64,000 bases of DNA. Origin: CAZYBG01 sp964645155 (GTDB lineage Bacteria > Pseudomonadota > Alphaproteobacteria > Rhodobacterales > Rhodobacteraceae). Shown in pieces: positions 33,816 to 43,695 of the stretch (position 1 is the first letter of the stretch; each line of letters starts with the position of its first letter). The DNA lies in NCBI GenBank assembly GCA_964645155.1, contig CAZYBG010000002.1, positions 1 through 64,000 of the forward strand, given 5' to 3'. The translations under genes were made by a program, and so were the position numbers. Under the pieces are notes generated by a model. That model did no database searches, had not been told where the DNA came from, and saw only the letters and a program-made list of their open reading frames with translations.

Positions 33816-35021
33816 TCATCCTACCACGTTGAAGGGCGGGCCGTAGGGGTAGCCGGTGACATCCTCGGCGCCGTCCTCGGTGATGAAGAGGATATCGTGC
33901 TCACGATAGCCCCCCGCGCCCGGTCGGCCCTCCGGAATCGTCAGCATCGGCTCCATCGAGATGACCATACCGGGTTCGAGGACGGTGTCGATATCCTCGC
34001 GCAGTTCGAGCCCCGCTTCGCGGCCGTAGTAGTGGCTGAGGATGCCGAAGGAATGACCGTAGCCGAAGGTGCGGTACTGCAGCAGGTCGCGGTCCCCGAG
34101 GAAGGCGTTGATCCTCCCGGTGACCTCGGCGCAGCTTACGCCGGGCCTGAGGAGGCTCATCCCGAACTCGTGCGCCGCGACGTTGGCCTGCCAGAAGACA
34201 AGGCTGGCGGGGTCGACCTCGCGGACGAACATCGTGCGTTCGAGCGCGGTGTAGTAGCCCGAGATCATCGGGAAGGTGTTGAGGCTGAGGATGTCGCCAA
34301 CCTGCAGGGCGCGCGCCGTCACGGGGTTGTGCGCGCCGTCGGTGTTGAGGCCGGACTGGAACCAGACCCAGGTGTCGCGATACTCCGCATCGGGGAACCG
34401 GCGGGCGATCTCGGTCTCCATCGCGTCGCGCCCGGCCATCGCCACGTCGATCTCGCGCGCCCCCGCGCGGACCGCCTCGCGGATCGCGTAGCCGCCGATA
34501 TCGGCCACGGCGGCGCCGGCCCTGATGAGGGCGCGTTCCGCGGGGCTTTTGCTCATGCGCTGGCGCATCGTCGCCGGAGCGATGTCGATGCGGGCGCGCG
34601 GCCCGAGATGCGCGTCGAGCCGTTCCGACTGCGCGAGTGTCAGGTGGTCGCCCTCGAACCCGATGGAGCGTTCCGCGCCGGCCACCTGCCGGACGGTCCG
34701 CCAGAAGTTGTCGCGCGCCCAGTCGGTGTAGGTCAGGCTATCGCCATGGCTGCGGCGCCAGGGTTGCCCGGCGTCGATCCCCGCGCTGATCGTGACGGCA
34801 TCGGCGGCGGTCACCACCAGCGCGTAAGGGCGGCCGAAGGCGCAGTAGAGAAAGCCAGAATAGTAGGCGATGTTGTGCATCGAGGTCAGGACGGCGGCCT
34901 CGACGCCGGCCTCGGCCATGATCTTTCGCAGGCCGGCGAGCCGGTCCTCGTATTCGGCGGCCGCGAAGGGCAGCGGCGCCTTGGCACCGTTGTGAAAGCG
35001 GTAGGATCGGGGACGTTCCAT
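33816..35021 (-). CDS. Creatinase (creatine amidinohydrolase)
   Basis: 401 residues, very close in pattern to the Pseudomonas creatinase that hydrolyses creatine to sarcosine and urea. The pita-bread domain has the catalytic His at position 231 in FQSGLNTDGAHNPVT (His232 in the known enzyme). HNIAYYSGFLYCAFGRPYAL, GDILSLNTFPMISGYYTALE and QYRTFGYGHSFGILSHYYGR are diagnostic. As in creatinase, the metal ligands of M24 peptidases are not conserved. Sarcosine oxidase is not in the window, but an ABC importer and an aldehyde dehydrogenase lie within 6 kb. Confidence 0.93.
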   Translation of the reverse strand: MERPRSYRFHNGAKAPLPFAAAEYEDRLAGLRKIMAEAGVEAAVLTSMHNIAYYSGFLYCAFGRPYALVVTAADAVTISAGIDAGQPWRRSHGDSLTYTDWARDNFWRTVRQVAGAERSIGFEGDHLTLAQSERLDAHLGPRARIDIAPATMRQRMSKSPAERALIRAGAAVADIGGYAIREAVRAGAREIDVAMAGRDAMETEIARRFPDAEYRDTWVWFQSGLNTDGAHNPVTARALQVGDILSLNTFPMISGYYTALERTMFVREVDPASLVFWQANVAAHEFGMSLLRPGVSCAEVTGRINAFLGDRDLLQYRTFGYGHSFGILSHYYGREAGLELREDIDTVLEPGMVISMEPMLTIPEGRPGAGGYREHDILFITEDGAEDVTGYPYGPPFNVVG

Positions 35022-35053
35022 GTCAGACCTCCGGCACGGGGGTCCGACGTGGC

Positions 35054-35073
35054 GGGACCCCTCTCAGGGTCCC
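35054..35073 (-). terminator. Small hairpin downstream of the Hint gene
   Basis: GGGACCC (35054-35060) pairs with GGGTCCC (35067-35073) around CTCTCA. It lies in the 185-base gap between the creatinase start and the Hint-gene stop; on the minus strand it would end the Hint transcript. Confidence 0.5.
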
Positions 35074-35206
35074 GGCGTACAGGACGATGGCGGATGCTGC
35101 TCCGCGAGCCTTCGGCGGCACTGCCCACCACAGGCGACGCCATCGCCCGGCTCGGCCGACAGGATCGCCGAGGGCGTGCGCCGGCGCAAGGGCCGACGTG
35201 CAGCGG

Positions 35207-35740
35207 CTACCAGCGCGGCGGTTCCAGCGGCGCCCAGACGCCTTCCACCTTCACCTCGACGGGCGAGGCGCAGGTGAAGAAGGTATAGGTAACCATCGTC
35301 TCGGGCTTCCGCCGCGCCTTCCCGGTGTCGAGAAGCTGCGCAGCGGTGATGACCCGCCGCGGCGCGAAGCCGCCTTCCGCGAAGATCTTCTGTCCCGGCG
35401 ACAGCAGGATGTCGCGCTTCGGCAGGCCGTGGCCCAGTGCGTTGGCAGGCACCAGGATCGGCTGGGCCTCGGGATGGCGGTGCAGGAAGTCCTCGTTCAG
35501 CACCACCCGGTCCAGCCAGCGGATCTGCGCGGGAGGGCCGCGGCGGGTTCGCACCCGGTCGCGTACGCGCAGGGTCTGCGCATGGAAGTCGCCGAACTCG
35601 GTCTCGATTCTCGTGAGCGGCGCAAACCCCGGGAAGTCCCACAATCGGCCGCTGACAAACTTCGTCGGCTCGAAGGTCGGCGCGTCGTCTACATCTGCGA
35701 TCACGGGCTGCGCATGCGCAGCCACTACAGTCGTGTACAT
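35207..35740 (-). CDS. Orphan Hint-domain protein
   Basis: A 177-residue protein whose core is a Hedgehog/intein (Hint_2-like) domain: GFAPLTRIETEFGDFHAQTL, RVRDRVRT, AQIRWLDRVVLN, QPILVPANALGHGLPKRDIL, LSPGQKIFAEG and the C-terminal APRRVITAAQLL. In related rhodobacterial proteins the domain starts CFxxGT; here that Cys is Gly, so autoprocessing chemistry is probably lost. There is no partner RTX domain. I chose the ATG at 35740 because GGAGAAGG precedes it; in-frame starts at 35812 and 35887 are less likely. Its role is unknown. Confidence 0.7.
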   Translation of the reverse strand: MYTTVVAAHAQPVIADVDDAPTFEPTKFVSGRLWDFPGFAPLTRIETEFGDFHAQTLRVRDRVRTRRGPPAQIRWLDRVVLNEDFLHRHPEAQPILVPANALGHGLPKRDILLSPGQKIFAEGGFAPRRVITAAQLLDTGKARRKPETMVTYTFFTCASPVEVKVEGVWAPLEPPRW

Positions 35741-35928
35741 AACCTTCTCCGCCTTCCCCAGCCGCAGGAAAAACTTCCCGCAAGGCGCGACAATAAATGC
35801 AGTTTGGCCCATATCCGGCCTGTCACCAACTTGCCTTAATCGACAGGTTAACGCAAGCGCGGAGGCGGGCCGGGGCGGCGGTCGCATGCCTCTGGCCAGC
35901 GCCCGCCGGCTTGCCTAGGCTCGCCGCC

Positions 35929-36876
35929 ATGATCCGCTACGCGCTCGGCCGCCTGATCTCGCTCGCCGTCAGCCTCGCGCTGGCGAGCCTTGCGATCTTC
36001 GCTGCGATCGAGGTCATCCCGGGCGACGTCGCCTCGTTCATGCTCGGCCTCAACGCGCGGCCGGAGACCGTGGCGGCGCTTCGTGCCGAACTCGGCCTCG
36101 ACGGGTCGCTGCCGGAGCGGTACGTCTCCTGGGCCGGCGGCATGCTGACCGGCGACTTCGGCACCTCCTACACCTACCGGGTGCCGGTCGCCGATCTGGT
36201 GGTCGAGCGGCTCAAGGTCTCGCTGCCGCTGGCGCTCTATGCGCTGGCGCTCTCGACGCTCATCGCGATCCCGGTCGGCATCGCGGCGGCGGTCTGGCGC
36301 GGCCGGTCGCCCGACTACGGGATCATGGCGGCGACGCAGCTTGGCATCGCGGTGCCGAACTTCTGGTTCGGCATGCTGCTGGTGCTGCTTTTCGCGGTGA
36401 CGCTGCGCTGGTTCAACGCAGGCGGGTTCCCGGGATGGGAGGCGGGCCTGCCCGCGGCCTTCAAGGCGCTGACGCTGCCGGCGGTCGCGCTGGCGCTGCC
36501 GCAGGCGTCGATCCTTGCCCGTGTGCTGCGCTCGGCGCTGATCGAGACGCTGGACCAGGACTACATCCGGACCGCGCGCGCCAAGGGTCTCACACGGGGC
36601 CAGGCGCTGCGCCGCCATGCCCTGCGCAACGCAATGATCCCGGTTCTGACCATCCTCGGGCTGCAGTTCTCGTTCCTCCTCGCCGGGACGATCATCATCG
36701 AAAGCGTGTTCTTCCTGCCTGGGCTCGGCCAGCTCATCTTCCGCAGCATCACCCAGCGCGACCTGATCGTGGTCGAATCGGTCACCATGCTGCTCGTTGG
36801 CGCGGTGATCGTGGTGACCTTCCTCACCGATCTCGCCTATGCCTGGGCCGACCCCCGGCTGAGGCGGCAGGGATGA
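35929..36876 (+). CDS. ABC transporter permease, DppB/OppB type
   Basis: 315 residues with six transmembrane helices. The N-terminal MIRYALGRLISLAVSLALAS, the PGDVA loop, RPETVAALRAELGLDGSLPE and the EAA loop DYIRTARAKGLTRGQALRRH are the standard DppB signatures. It forms the channel with the next permease (4-nt overlap). It is the first gene of an operon of permease, permease, double ATPase and aldehyde dehydrogenase. The SBP that would feed it is probably the one at 30464. Confidence 0.95.
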   Translation: MIRYALGRLISLAVSLALASLAIFAAIEVIPGDVASFMLGLNARPETVAALRAELGLDGSLPERYVSWAGGMLTGDFGTSYTYRVPVADLVVERLKVSLPLALYALALSTLIAIPVGIAAAVWRGRSPDYGIMAATQLGIAVPNFWFGMLLVLLFAVTLRWFNAGGFPGWEAGLPAAFKALTLPAVALALPQASILARVLRSALIETLDQDYIRTARAKGLTRGQALRRHALRNAMIPVLTILGLQFSFLLAGTIIIESVFFLPGLGQLIFRSITQRDLIVVESVTMLLVGAVIVVTFLTDLAYAWADPRLRRQG

Positions 36877-37690
36877 GGGTACCGGTCCAACTCTGGATCG
36901 GCGGCGTGATCGCGGGCATCTTCGTGCTTCTTGCCGCCGTCTCGCTGGTCTGGACGCCCGGCGACGTGACCGCAGTCAGCGTGGGCCAGCGCCTGCTGCA
37001 GCCCTCGGCGGCGCATCCGCTGGGAACCGACCATCTGGGGCGCGACCTGCTGTCGATGCTCATGGTCGGCGGGCAGACCTCGATCGCGGTCGCGCTGCTG
37101 GCGGTCGGCATCGGGATGGGCGTGGGTGTTCCGCTGGGGCTTCTGGCCGCGGCGCAGCGCGGCGGCCTCGTCGACGAAGTTGTGATGCGCGGCAACGACC
37201 TGATCTTCGCCTTCCCCTCGCTCGTCATCGCGATCCTCATCACCGCGGTCTACGGCCCGTCGGCCACCAACGCGATCATCGCGATCGGCATCTTCAACAT
37301 TCCCGTCTTCGCCCGCGTCTCGCGGGGCGGCGCGCTGAGCCTCTGGACGCTCGACTACGTGCTGGCCGCCCGGGTGGCGGGCAAGGGCAAGGCGCGGATT
37401 TCGGTCGAGCACATCCTGCCGAACGTCCTGAACCTCCTGATCGTCCAGGGCACGATCCAGTTCTCGCTCGGCGTGCTGGCCGAGGCGGCGCTGGCCTATG
37501 TCGGCCTCGGGGCGCAGCCGCCGGTGCCGTCCTGGGGCAAGATGCTCGCCGACGTGCAGACGCAGATCTACGCCGAACCGCAGCTTGCGCTGATCCCCGG
37601 CCTCGCCATCGTGCTGACGGTGCTGGGGCTGAACCTGATGGGCGACGGGTTGCGCGACCTGCTCGACCCGCGCCTGCGGAGGCTGCCCGC

Positions 37691-37694
<4 letters not shown>
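36873..37694 (+). CDS. ABC transporter permease, DppC/OppC type
   Basis: 273 residues with about six helices. The HPLGTDHLGRDLLSMLMVGG motif near residue 50 is the DppC hallmark, and AARVAGKGKARISVEHILPN is the EAA loop that docks the ATPase. C-terminal LNLMGDGLRDLLDPRLRR is typical. It overlaps the upstream permease and the downstream ATPase by 4 nt each, so all are translated as a unit. Confidence 0.95.
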
Positions 37695-39248
<1,554 letters not shown>

Positions 39249-39256
<8 letters not shown>

Positions 39257-40691
39257 TCTCTGGTACCCGTCCGACCGGGTTTTCATCGCCGGACACTGGC
39301 GCGAGGCGGCAGACCACCTTCCCCTCGAAGACCCCTCGACGGGCAGGGAGATCGGCCGCATCGCGCGCGGGACGGCGGCGGATGTGGACGCGGCGGTGGC
39401 CGCGGCCGCGGCCGCACGGCAGGGCGCCTGGGGGCGGATGACCGCTACCGAGCGCGGCCGCGTCCTGACCCGGATCGGGCAGCTCGTCCTCGCCCGCGCG
39501 GACGATCTCGCGCGGACCGAGGCGACCGATGTCGGAAAGCCGCTGACCCAGGCCCGCGCCGACGCCATCGCGCTGGCGCGCTACATGGAGTTCTACGGCG
39601 GCGCCGCCGACAAGGTGATGGGCGAGACCATCCCCTATCTCGAGGGCTACACCGTCTACACGCTGCGCGAGCCGCATGGCGTCACCGGGCACATCGTGCC
39701 CTGGAATTATCCGATGCAGATCATCGGCCGGTCGGTCGGCGCGGCGCTCGCCATGGGCAATGCCTGCGTCCTCAAACCGGCCGAGGAGGCCTGCCTGACC
39801 GCGCTCGCCTTCGCCGCGCTGGCGGCCGAGGCGGGATTGCCCGAGGGCGCGCTCAACGTGGTGCCGGGGCTCGGCGAAGAGGCCGGCGCGGCCCTTGCCG
39901 CCCATCCCGGCATCCAGCACATCAGCTTCACCGGATCGGCCGCCGTCGGTGCGCTGGTGCAGGCTGCCGCCGCGCGGAACGTGGTGCCGGTCACGCTCGA
40001 GCTCGGCGGCAAGTCGCCGCAGGTGGTCTTCGCCGACGCCGATCTCGACCGGGCGCTGCCGTTCCTCGTCAATTCCGGCATCCAGAATGCCGGGCAGACC
40101 TGCTCGGCCGCCTCACGCATCCTGGTGGAGCGGCCGCTGGCCGACCGGCTGACCGAGGCGATGGCCGCGCGCTACCGCGCGCTGCGGGTCGGGCCGGCGC
40201 TGGCCGACCTGCAGGTCGGGCCGCTGATCTCGGCCCGCCAGAAGGCGGTCGTGACGGCGCTCCTTGCCCACGGGGCCGGCCTGCAGAGGGTCGCCCGGGG
40301 CGAGATCGTGGCCGGCGCGCCGCCGGGCGGCCACTACCTTGCCCCGACGCTCTTCGCCGGGGTCCCGCCCGACCACCTCCTCGCCCGGGAGGAGATCTTC
40401 GGCCCGGTACAGACGATCATCCCGTTCGAGGGCGAGGACCAGGCGGTGGCGATTGCGAACGGCACCGGTTACGGCCTCGTCGCCTCGGTCTGGACCGCCG
40501 ACGGCGGGCGCCAGATGCGGATGGCGCGCAGGCTCCGCGCCGGGCAGGTGTTCCTCAACAACTACGGCGCGGGCGGCGGGGTCGAGCTGCCCTTCGGCGG
40601 CGTGGGCAGATCGGGCCACGGGCGCGAGAAGGGGTTCGAGGCGCTCTACGGCTTTTCGGTCCTCAAGACCGTGGCCGCGCATCACACCTAG
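39249..40691 (+). CDS. NAD(P)-dependent aldehyde dehydrogenase
   Basis: 480 residues, ALDH superfamily (betaine-/aminobutyraldehyde-like group). Cofactor segment GHIVPWNYPMQIIGRSVGAA, base Glu251 in VTLELGGKSPQ, nucleophile Cys285 in NAGQTCSAASRIL, and GPVQTIIPFEGEDQAVAIAN near the end. It is the last gene of the ABC operon, overlapping the ATPase by 8 nt, and so probably oxidises an aldehyde from the imported compound. The stop shares CTAG with the convergent fRMsr gene. Confidence 0.93.
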
Positions 40692-41140
40692 AGGCGGGCG
40701 AACACCCGGCGGAGGATCTGCGACAGGCCTGCGGCGTCGTCCTCGGTGAAGGCGGCAGGCTGGTCGCTGTCGATGTCGAAGACGGCGATCAGCTCGCCCC
40801 GCCCGTTCCGCACCGGCAGCACGATCTCGGACCGGGTGGAGGACGCGCAGGCGATGTGATCGGCAAAGGCCGCCACGTCGGGGACAAGCTGCACCTCGCC
40901 GGTCCGCGCCGCCGCGCCGCAGACGCCGCGCGCGAAGGGGATGACGAGGCAGCCATGGCCGCCCTGGTAGGGCCCGATCTTGAGCAGTTCCGGCGCCACG
41001 ACACGGTAGAAGCCGGTCCAGTCGAAACGGTCGTCGGAATGGTGCACCTCGCAGGCGACGGTCGCCATCAGGGCGACGGCATCGGTTTCACCGGCTGTCA
41101 GGCTGTCGATCGTGGCGGCGAGGGTCCGGTAGTCGGGCAT
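40688..41140 (-). CDS. Free methionine-(R)-sulfoxide reductase (GAF domain)
   Basis: A 150-residue single GAF domain that reduces free L-methionine-(R)-sulfoxide with thioredoxin. The three mechanism cysteines are Cys64 (GHGCLVIPFARG), Cys74 (GVCGAA) and Cys98 (HIACASSTRSEIVLPV), with the same spacing as E. coli fRMsr. DWTGFYRVV and VFDIDSDQPAAFTEDD are family segments. On the minus strand with thiolase upstream; 4-nt overlap with the convergent ALDH stop. Confidence 0.93.
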   Translation of the reverse strand: MPDYRTLAATIDSLTAGETDAVALMATVACEVHHSDDRFDWTGFYRVVAPELLKIGPYQGGHGCLVIPFARGVCGAAARTGEVQLVPDVAAFADHIACASSTRSEIVLPVRNGRGELIAVFDIDSDQPAAFTEDDAAGLSQILRRVFARL

Positions 41141-41146
41141 CGCGGG

Positions 41147-42325
41147 CTACGGGCGTTCCAGAGCGATGGCGGTGCCCTCGCCGCCGCCGATGCAGATCGC
41201 GGCGACGCCGCGCCGCGCGCCGCGCGCCTCCATCGCGTTGAGCAGAGTCACCATGATGCGCGCCCCCGAGGCACCGATCGGATGGCCGAGCGCGCAGGCG
41301 CCGCCGTTCACGTTGACGATGTCGTGCGGCAGGCCGATCTCGCGCATGAACGCCATCGGCACCACGGCGAAGGCCTCGTTCACCTCCCAGAGGTCGACAT
41401 CCGCGACCGACCAGCCGAGCCGGTCGAGAAGCTTGCGGGCGGCCGGCACCGGCGCCGTCGGGAACTGTGCCGGCGCCTGGGCGTGGCTCGCATGGCCCGC
41501 GATCCGGGCGCGCGGGGTCAGCCCCCGCGCATCCGCCGCGCGCGCCGAGGCGACGACGAGGGCGGCGGCGCCATCGGAGATCGAGGAGGAATTGGCTGCC
41601 GTGACGGTGCCGTCCTTCCTGAACGCGGGCCTGAGCTGCGGGATCTTCTCGGGCCGGGCGGTCTTCGGCTGCTCGTCCTCGGCGATCGTCGCCTCGCCGG
41701 TGCGGCGCGCGACGGCGACCGGTGCGATCTCGCGCGCGAAGGCGCCCGAGGCCTGTGCCTCCAGCGCGCGGCTGAGCGAGGCCAGGGCATAGTCGTCCTG
41801 CTGGCTCCGCGTGAACTGGAACGCCTCGGCGCAATCCTCGGCGAAGGTGCCCATCAGGCGGCCGCGGTCGTAGGCGTCCTCGAGCCCGTCGAGGAACATG
41901 TGGTCGATGACCTGGCCGTGGCCCAGCCGCGCGCCGCCGCGCATCTTCGGCAGAAGGTAGGGCGCATTCGTCATGCTCTCCATGCCGCCGGCGACCATGA
42001 TGGCCGCATGGCCGAGCGCGACGCGGTCCCACGCCGCCATCACCGCCTTCATGCCCGAGCCGCACATCTTGTTCAGCGTCGTCGCCGGCACCGCCTCTCC
42101 CAGCCCGGCGTGAAAGCCGGCCTGCCGCGCCGGGGCCTGGCCCTGACCGGCCGGCAGGACGCAGCCCATGTAGAGCTCCTCGACGGCCCCGGACGGCACG
42201 CCGGCATCGGCGAGGGCGGCGCGGATCGCCACGCCGCCCAGCGTGGCCGCGTCGGTTTCCGCGAACGCGCCCTGAAACCCGCCCATCGGGGTGCGCGCGG
42301 CACCGGCGATCACGACATCGTCCAT
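41147..42325 (-). CDS. Acetyl-CoA C-acetyltransferase (thiolase)
   Basis: 392 residues, thiolase family, catalysing acetyl-CoA + acetyl-CoA or acyl-CoA thiolysis. Acyl-enzyme Cys88 in TLNKMCGSGMKAVM, VNEAFAV, the base His in CALGHPIGASGAR and the second Cys in AICIGGGEG. The short length and SMTNAPYLLP match biosynthetic/degradative acetyltransferases. AGGAGG precedes the ATG. Divergent from the STAS gene; a TACCG-AA-CGGTA palindrome lies in the intergenic region. Confidence 0.94.
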   Translation of the reverse strand: MDDVVIAGAARTPMGGFQGAFAETDAATLGGVAIRAALADAGVPSGAVEELYMGCVLPAGQGQAPARQAGFHAGLGEAVPATTLNKMCGSGMKAVMAAWDRVALGHAAIMVAGGMESMTNAPYLLPKMRGGARLGHGQVIDHMFLDGLEDAYDRGRLMGTFAEDCAEAFQFTRSQQDDYALASLSRALEAQASGAFAREIAPVAVARRTGEATIAEDEQPKTARPEKIPQLRPAFRKDGTVTAANSSSISDGAAALVVASARAADARGLTPRARIAGHASHAQAPAQFPTAPVPAARKLLDRLGWSVADVDLWEVNEAFAVVPMAFMREIGLPHDIVNVNGGACALGHPIGASGARIMVTLLNAMEARGARRGVAAICIGGGEGTAIALERP

Positions 42326-42356
42326 CCCGTCCTCCTGGCATCCGGCGAGTCCTGCA

Positions 42357-42368
42357 TACCGAACGGTA
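42357..42368. promoter_or_regulatory. TetR-like operator candidate between thiolase and STAS genes
   Basis: TACCG-AA-CGGTA, a perfect 5-2-5 palindrome in the 90-base divergent spacer, 32 bp ahead of the thiolase start. TACCGnnCGGTA is a common TetR-family pattern. No TetR gene is in the window. Confidence 0.45.
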
Positions 42369-42415
42369 AGGATTGGCGTCTAGCCTCGGCGACGCATGAC
42401 CTGCGGAGGACCGCG

Positions 42416-42769
42416 ATGGAACTGACGATCGAGGATCGGGGCGGCGCCCGGCTCATCACCGTGCGGGAGGCGCGGATCGACGCCGCCGTGGCACTCGAGT
42501 TCAAGGAAGCCGTGCGGGCGGGCGCGGGGGAGGATGCCGGGCGCATCGTGCTCGATCTCGGCGCCGTCACCTTCCTCGATTCGAGCGGCCTCGGCGCACT
42601 GGTGGCCACGATGAAGCTCCTCGGCCCGTCGCGCCGGCTGGAGCTCGCCGACATTCAGGAGAATGTGGCCCGCGTGTTCCAGCTCACGCGGATGGACAGC
42701 GTCTTCACGATCCACCCCGCAGTCGCCGCGGCGCTCGGCCCGCCGGAGCCCGCCGGCCATGCTGGCTGA
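42416..42769 (+). CDS. STAS-domain anti-sigma factor antagonist
   Basis: A 117-residue SpoIIAA/RsbV-type protein. The phosphorylatable serine is Ser56 in VTFLDSSGLGALVATMKLLG; GRIVLDLGAV precedes it, and the C-terminal helix is VFQLTRMDSVFTIHP. It would bind the adjacent HATPase kinase and release a sigma factor or other partner depending on phosphorylation. GCGGAGGA ribosome site. It overlaps the kinase gene by 11 nt, so the two are made in a fixed ratio. No cognate sigma factor or phosphatase is in view. Confidence 0.92.
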   Translation: MELTIEDRGGARLITVREARIDAAVALEFKEAVRAGAGEDAGRIVLDLGAVTFLDSSGLGALVATMKLLGPSRRLELADIQENVARVFQLTRMDSVFTIHPAVAAALGPPEPAGHAG

Positions 42770-43277
42770 GAAGCTTCGCGACATGCCGGACCGGCGCCCT
42801 GCAGCGATCTGCCCGTCGCGGGACGCGCGGCCGGACCCCGACCTTCCGCTCGGGCTGGGCCGGACCTGCATCGCCGAGCCTGCGGCGGTCCGCGCCGCGC
42901 TGATCGAGATCACGGCGGCGGTCAGCGCCGCGGGCGCGGGCCCGCCCCTCGCCGGGGCGCTGGAACTCGTCCTTGCCGAGGTTCTGAACAACGTCGTCGA
43001 ACATGCCTATGCCGGGCTGACGCCGGGGACGATCGAGGTGACGCTCACCATCCGGCAAAGCGGCATCGACTGTCGGGTACGCGATGGCGGCCGGCCGATG
43101 CCGGGCGGCGCGCCGCCCTGCGCGCAGCCGCCGGCGCTGGGCGAGACCGACGATCTGCCTGAGGGCGGATTCGGCTGGTTCCTGATCGGCATGCTCGCCC
43201 GCGACATCGCCTATGTCCGCGCCCGCGGCGTGAACGATCTGCGCTTCCGCGTCGAGCCGGCGCGCACCGCACCCTGA
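42759..43277 (+). CDS. RsbW/SpoIIAB-like ATP-binding serine kinase
   Basis: A 172-residue GHKL HATPase_c_2 protein. The N box is LAEVLNNVVEHAY, G1 is RVRDGGRPM and the G2 loop is GGFGWFLIGMLARDI; all match anti-sigma-factor serine kinases. It would phosphorylate the STAS protein encoded just upstream (11-nt overlap). The N-terminal 50 residues are a divergent Arg/Pro-rich extension. The start is ATG at 42759; an upstream ATG at 42663 lies inside the STAS gene. The partner sigma factor is not evident. Confidence 0.87.
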   Translation: MLAEKLRDMPDRRPAAICPSRDARPDPDLPLGLGRTCIAEPAAVRAALIEITAAVSAAGAGPPLAGALELVLAEVLNNVVEHAYAGLTPGTIEVTLTIRQSGIDCRVRDGGRPMPGGAPPCAQPPALGETDDLPEGGFGWFLIGMLARDIAYVRARGVNDLRFRVEPARTAP

Positions 43278-43350
43278 GGCGTTGCCGGCCGGGCCGGCGG
43301 ACCCGGTCCTGCGCGCGACCGGCGCCCGATGCTCCCCGCCGGCGATCCGC

Positions 43351-43379
43351 CCCTGCCGTCCCGCGGGACCGCGGCAGGG
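43351..43379 (+). terminator. Hairpin after the STAS/HATPase operon
   Basis: CCCTGCC (43351-43357) pairs with GGCAGGG (43373-43379), enclosing the perfect palindrome GTCCCGCGGGAC (43358-43369). It lies 73 nt after the HATPase stop. There is no T-run, so it is a probable but weak terminator. Confidence 0.5.
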
Positions 43380-43486
43380 TGCGGCGCGGCGCGGAGGCCG
43401 AATTGGCGCTGCCTTGAAGTCGCCCCGATTCCTCCCAAACGCGGCCCCGAATCGATGGGAAAAGCGATCCTGTAGCTCATGGCTTC

Positions 43487-43533
43487 CCTCGGCGCCGCGT
43501 TTCACAGCCCCCACCCAGTGCGCGGCGCCGAGG
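43487..43533. repeat. Perfect 13-bp inverted repeat with 21-base loop
   Basis: The 13 bases at 43487-43499 are the exact reverse complement of 43521-43533. The unit precedes the GGT-like gene by about 160 bases and is followed by a C9 tract. It could be a 5' mRNA structure, an operator or a remnant repeat. Confidence 0.6.
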
Positions 43534-43695
43534 TCCTCCCCCCCCCACAGGAAACCTGACGATCGGGGCGCGCCGCCGCCCCGCCGTTCGGGCGCGTGGG
43601 CCCTGCCGCGGCGGGTGCCGCCCGGCGACTGCCACCATTTCCATTGCTCGAGGGGCAGCTTAGCCTGTCCCGCAGAATCGCGGGCGGGAGACGAC

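Larger units (their letters stand above)
43278..43695. other. 418-base intergenic region
   Basis: I see no credible gene here. It holds a strong hairpin (43351-43379), a perfect 13-bp inverted repeat (43487-43499 with 43521-43533) and a run of nine Cs (43538-43546). Around 43430-43475 it is AT-richer than its flanks (TGGGAAAAGCGATCCTGTAG), a possible promoter region for the gamma-glutamyltransferase gene. Confidence 0.7.

Noticed and set aside
41088..42341. Alternative minus-strand frame over the thiolase gene
   Set aside because: It is a frame-shifted shadow of the thiolase gene with Arg-rich composition.
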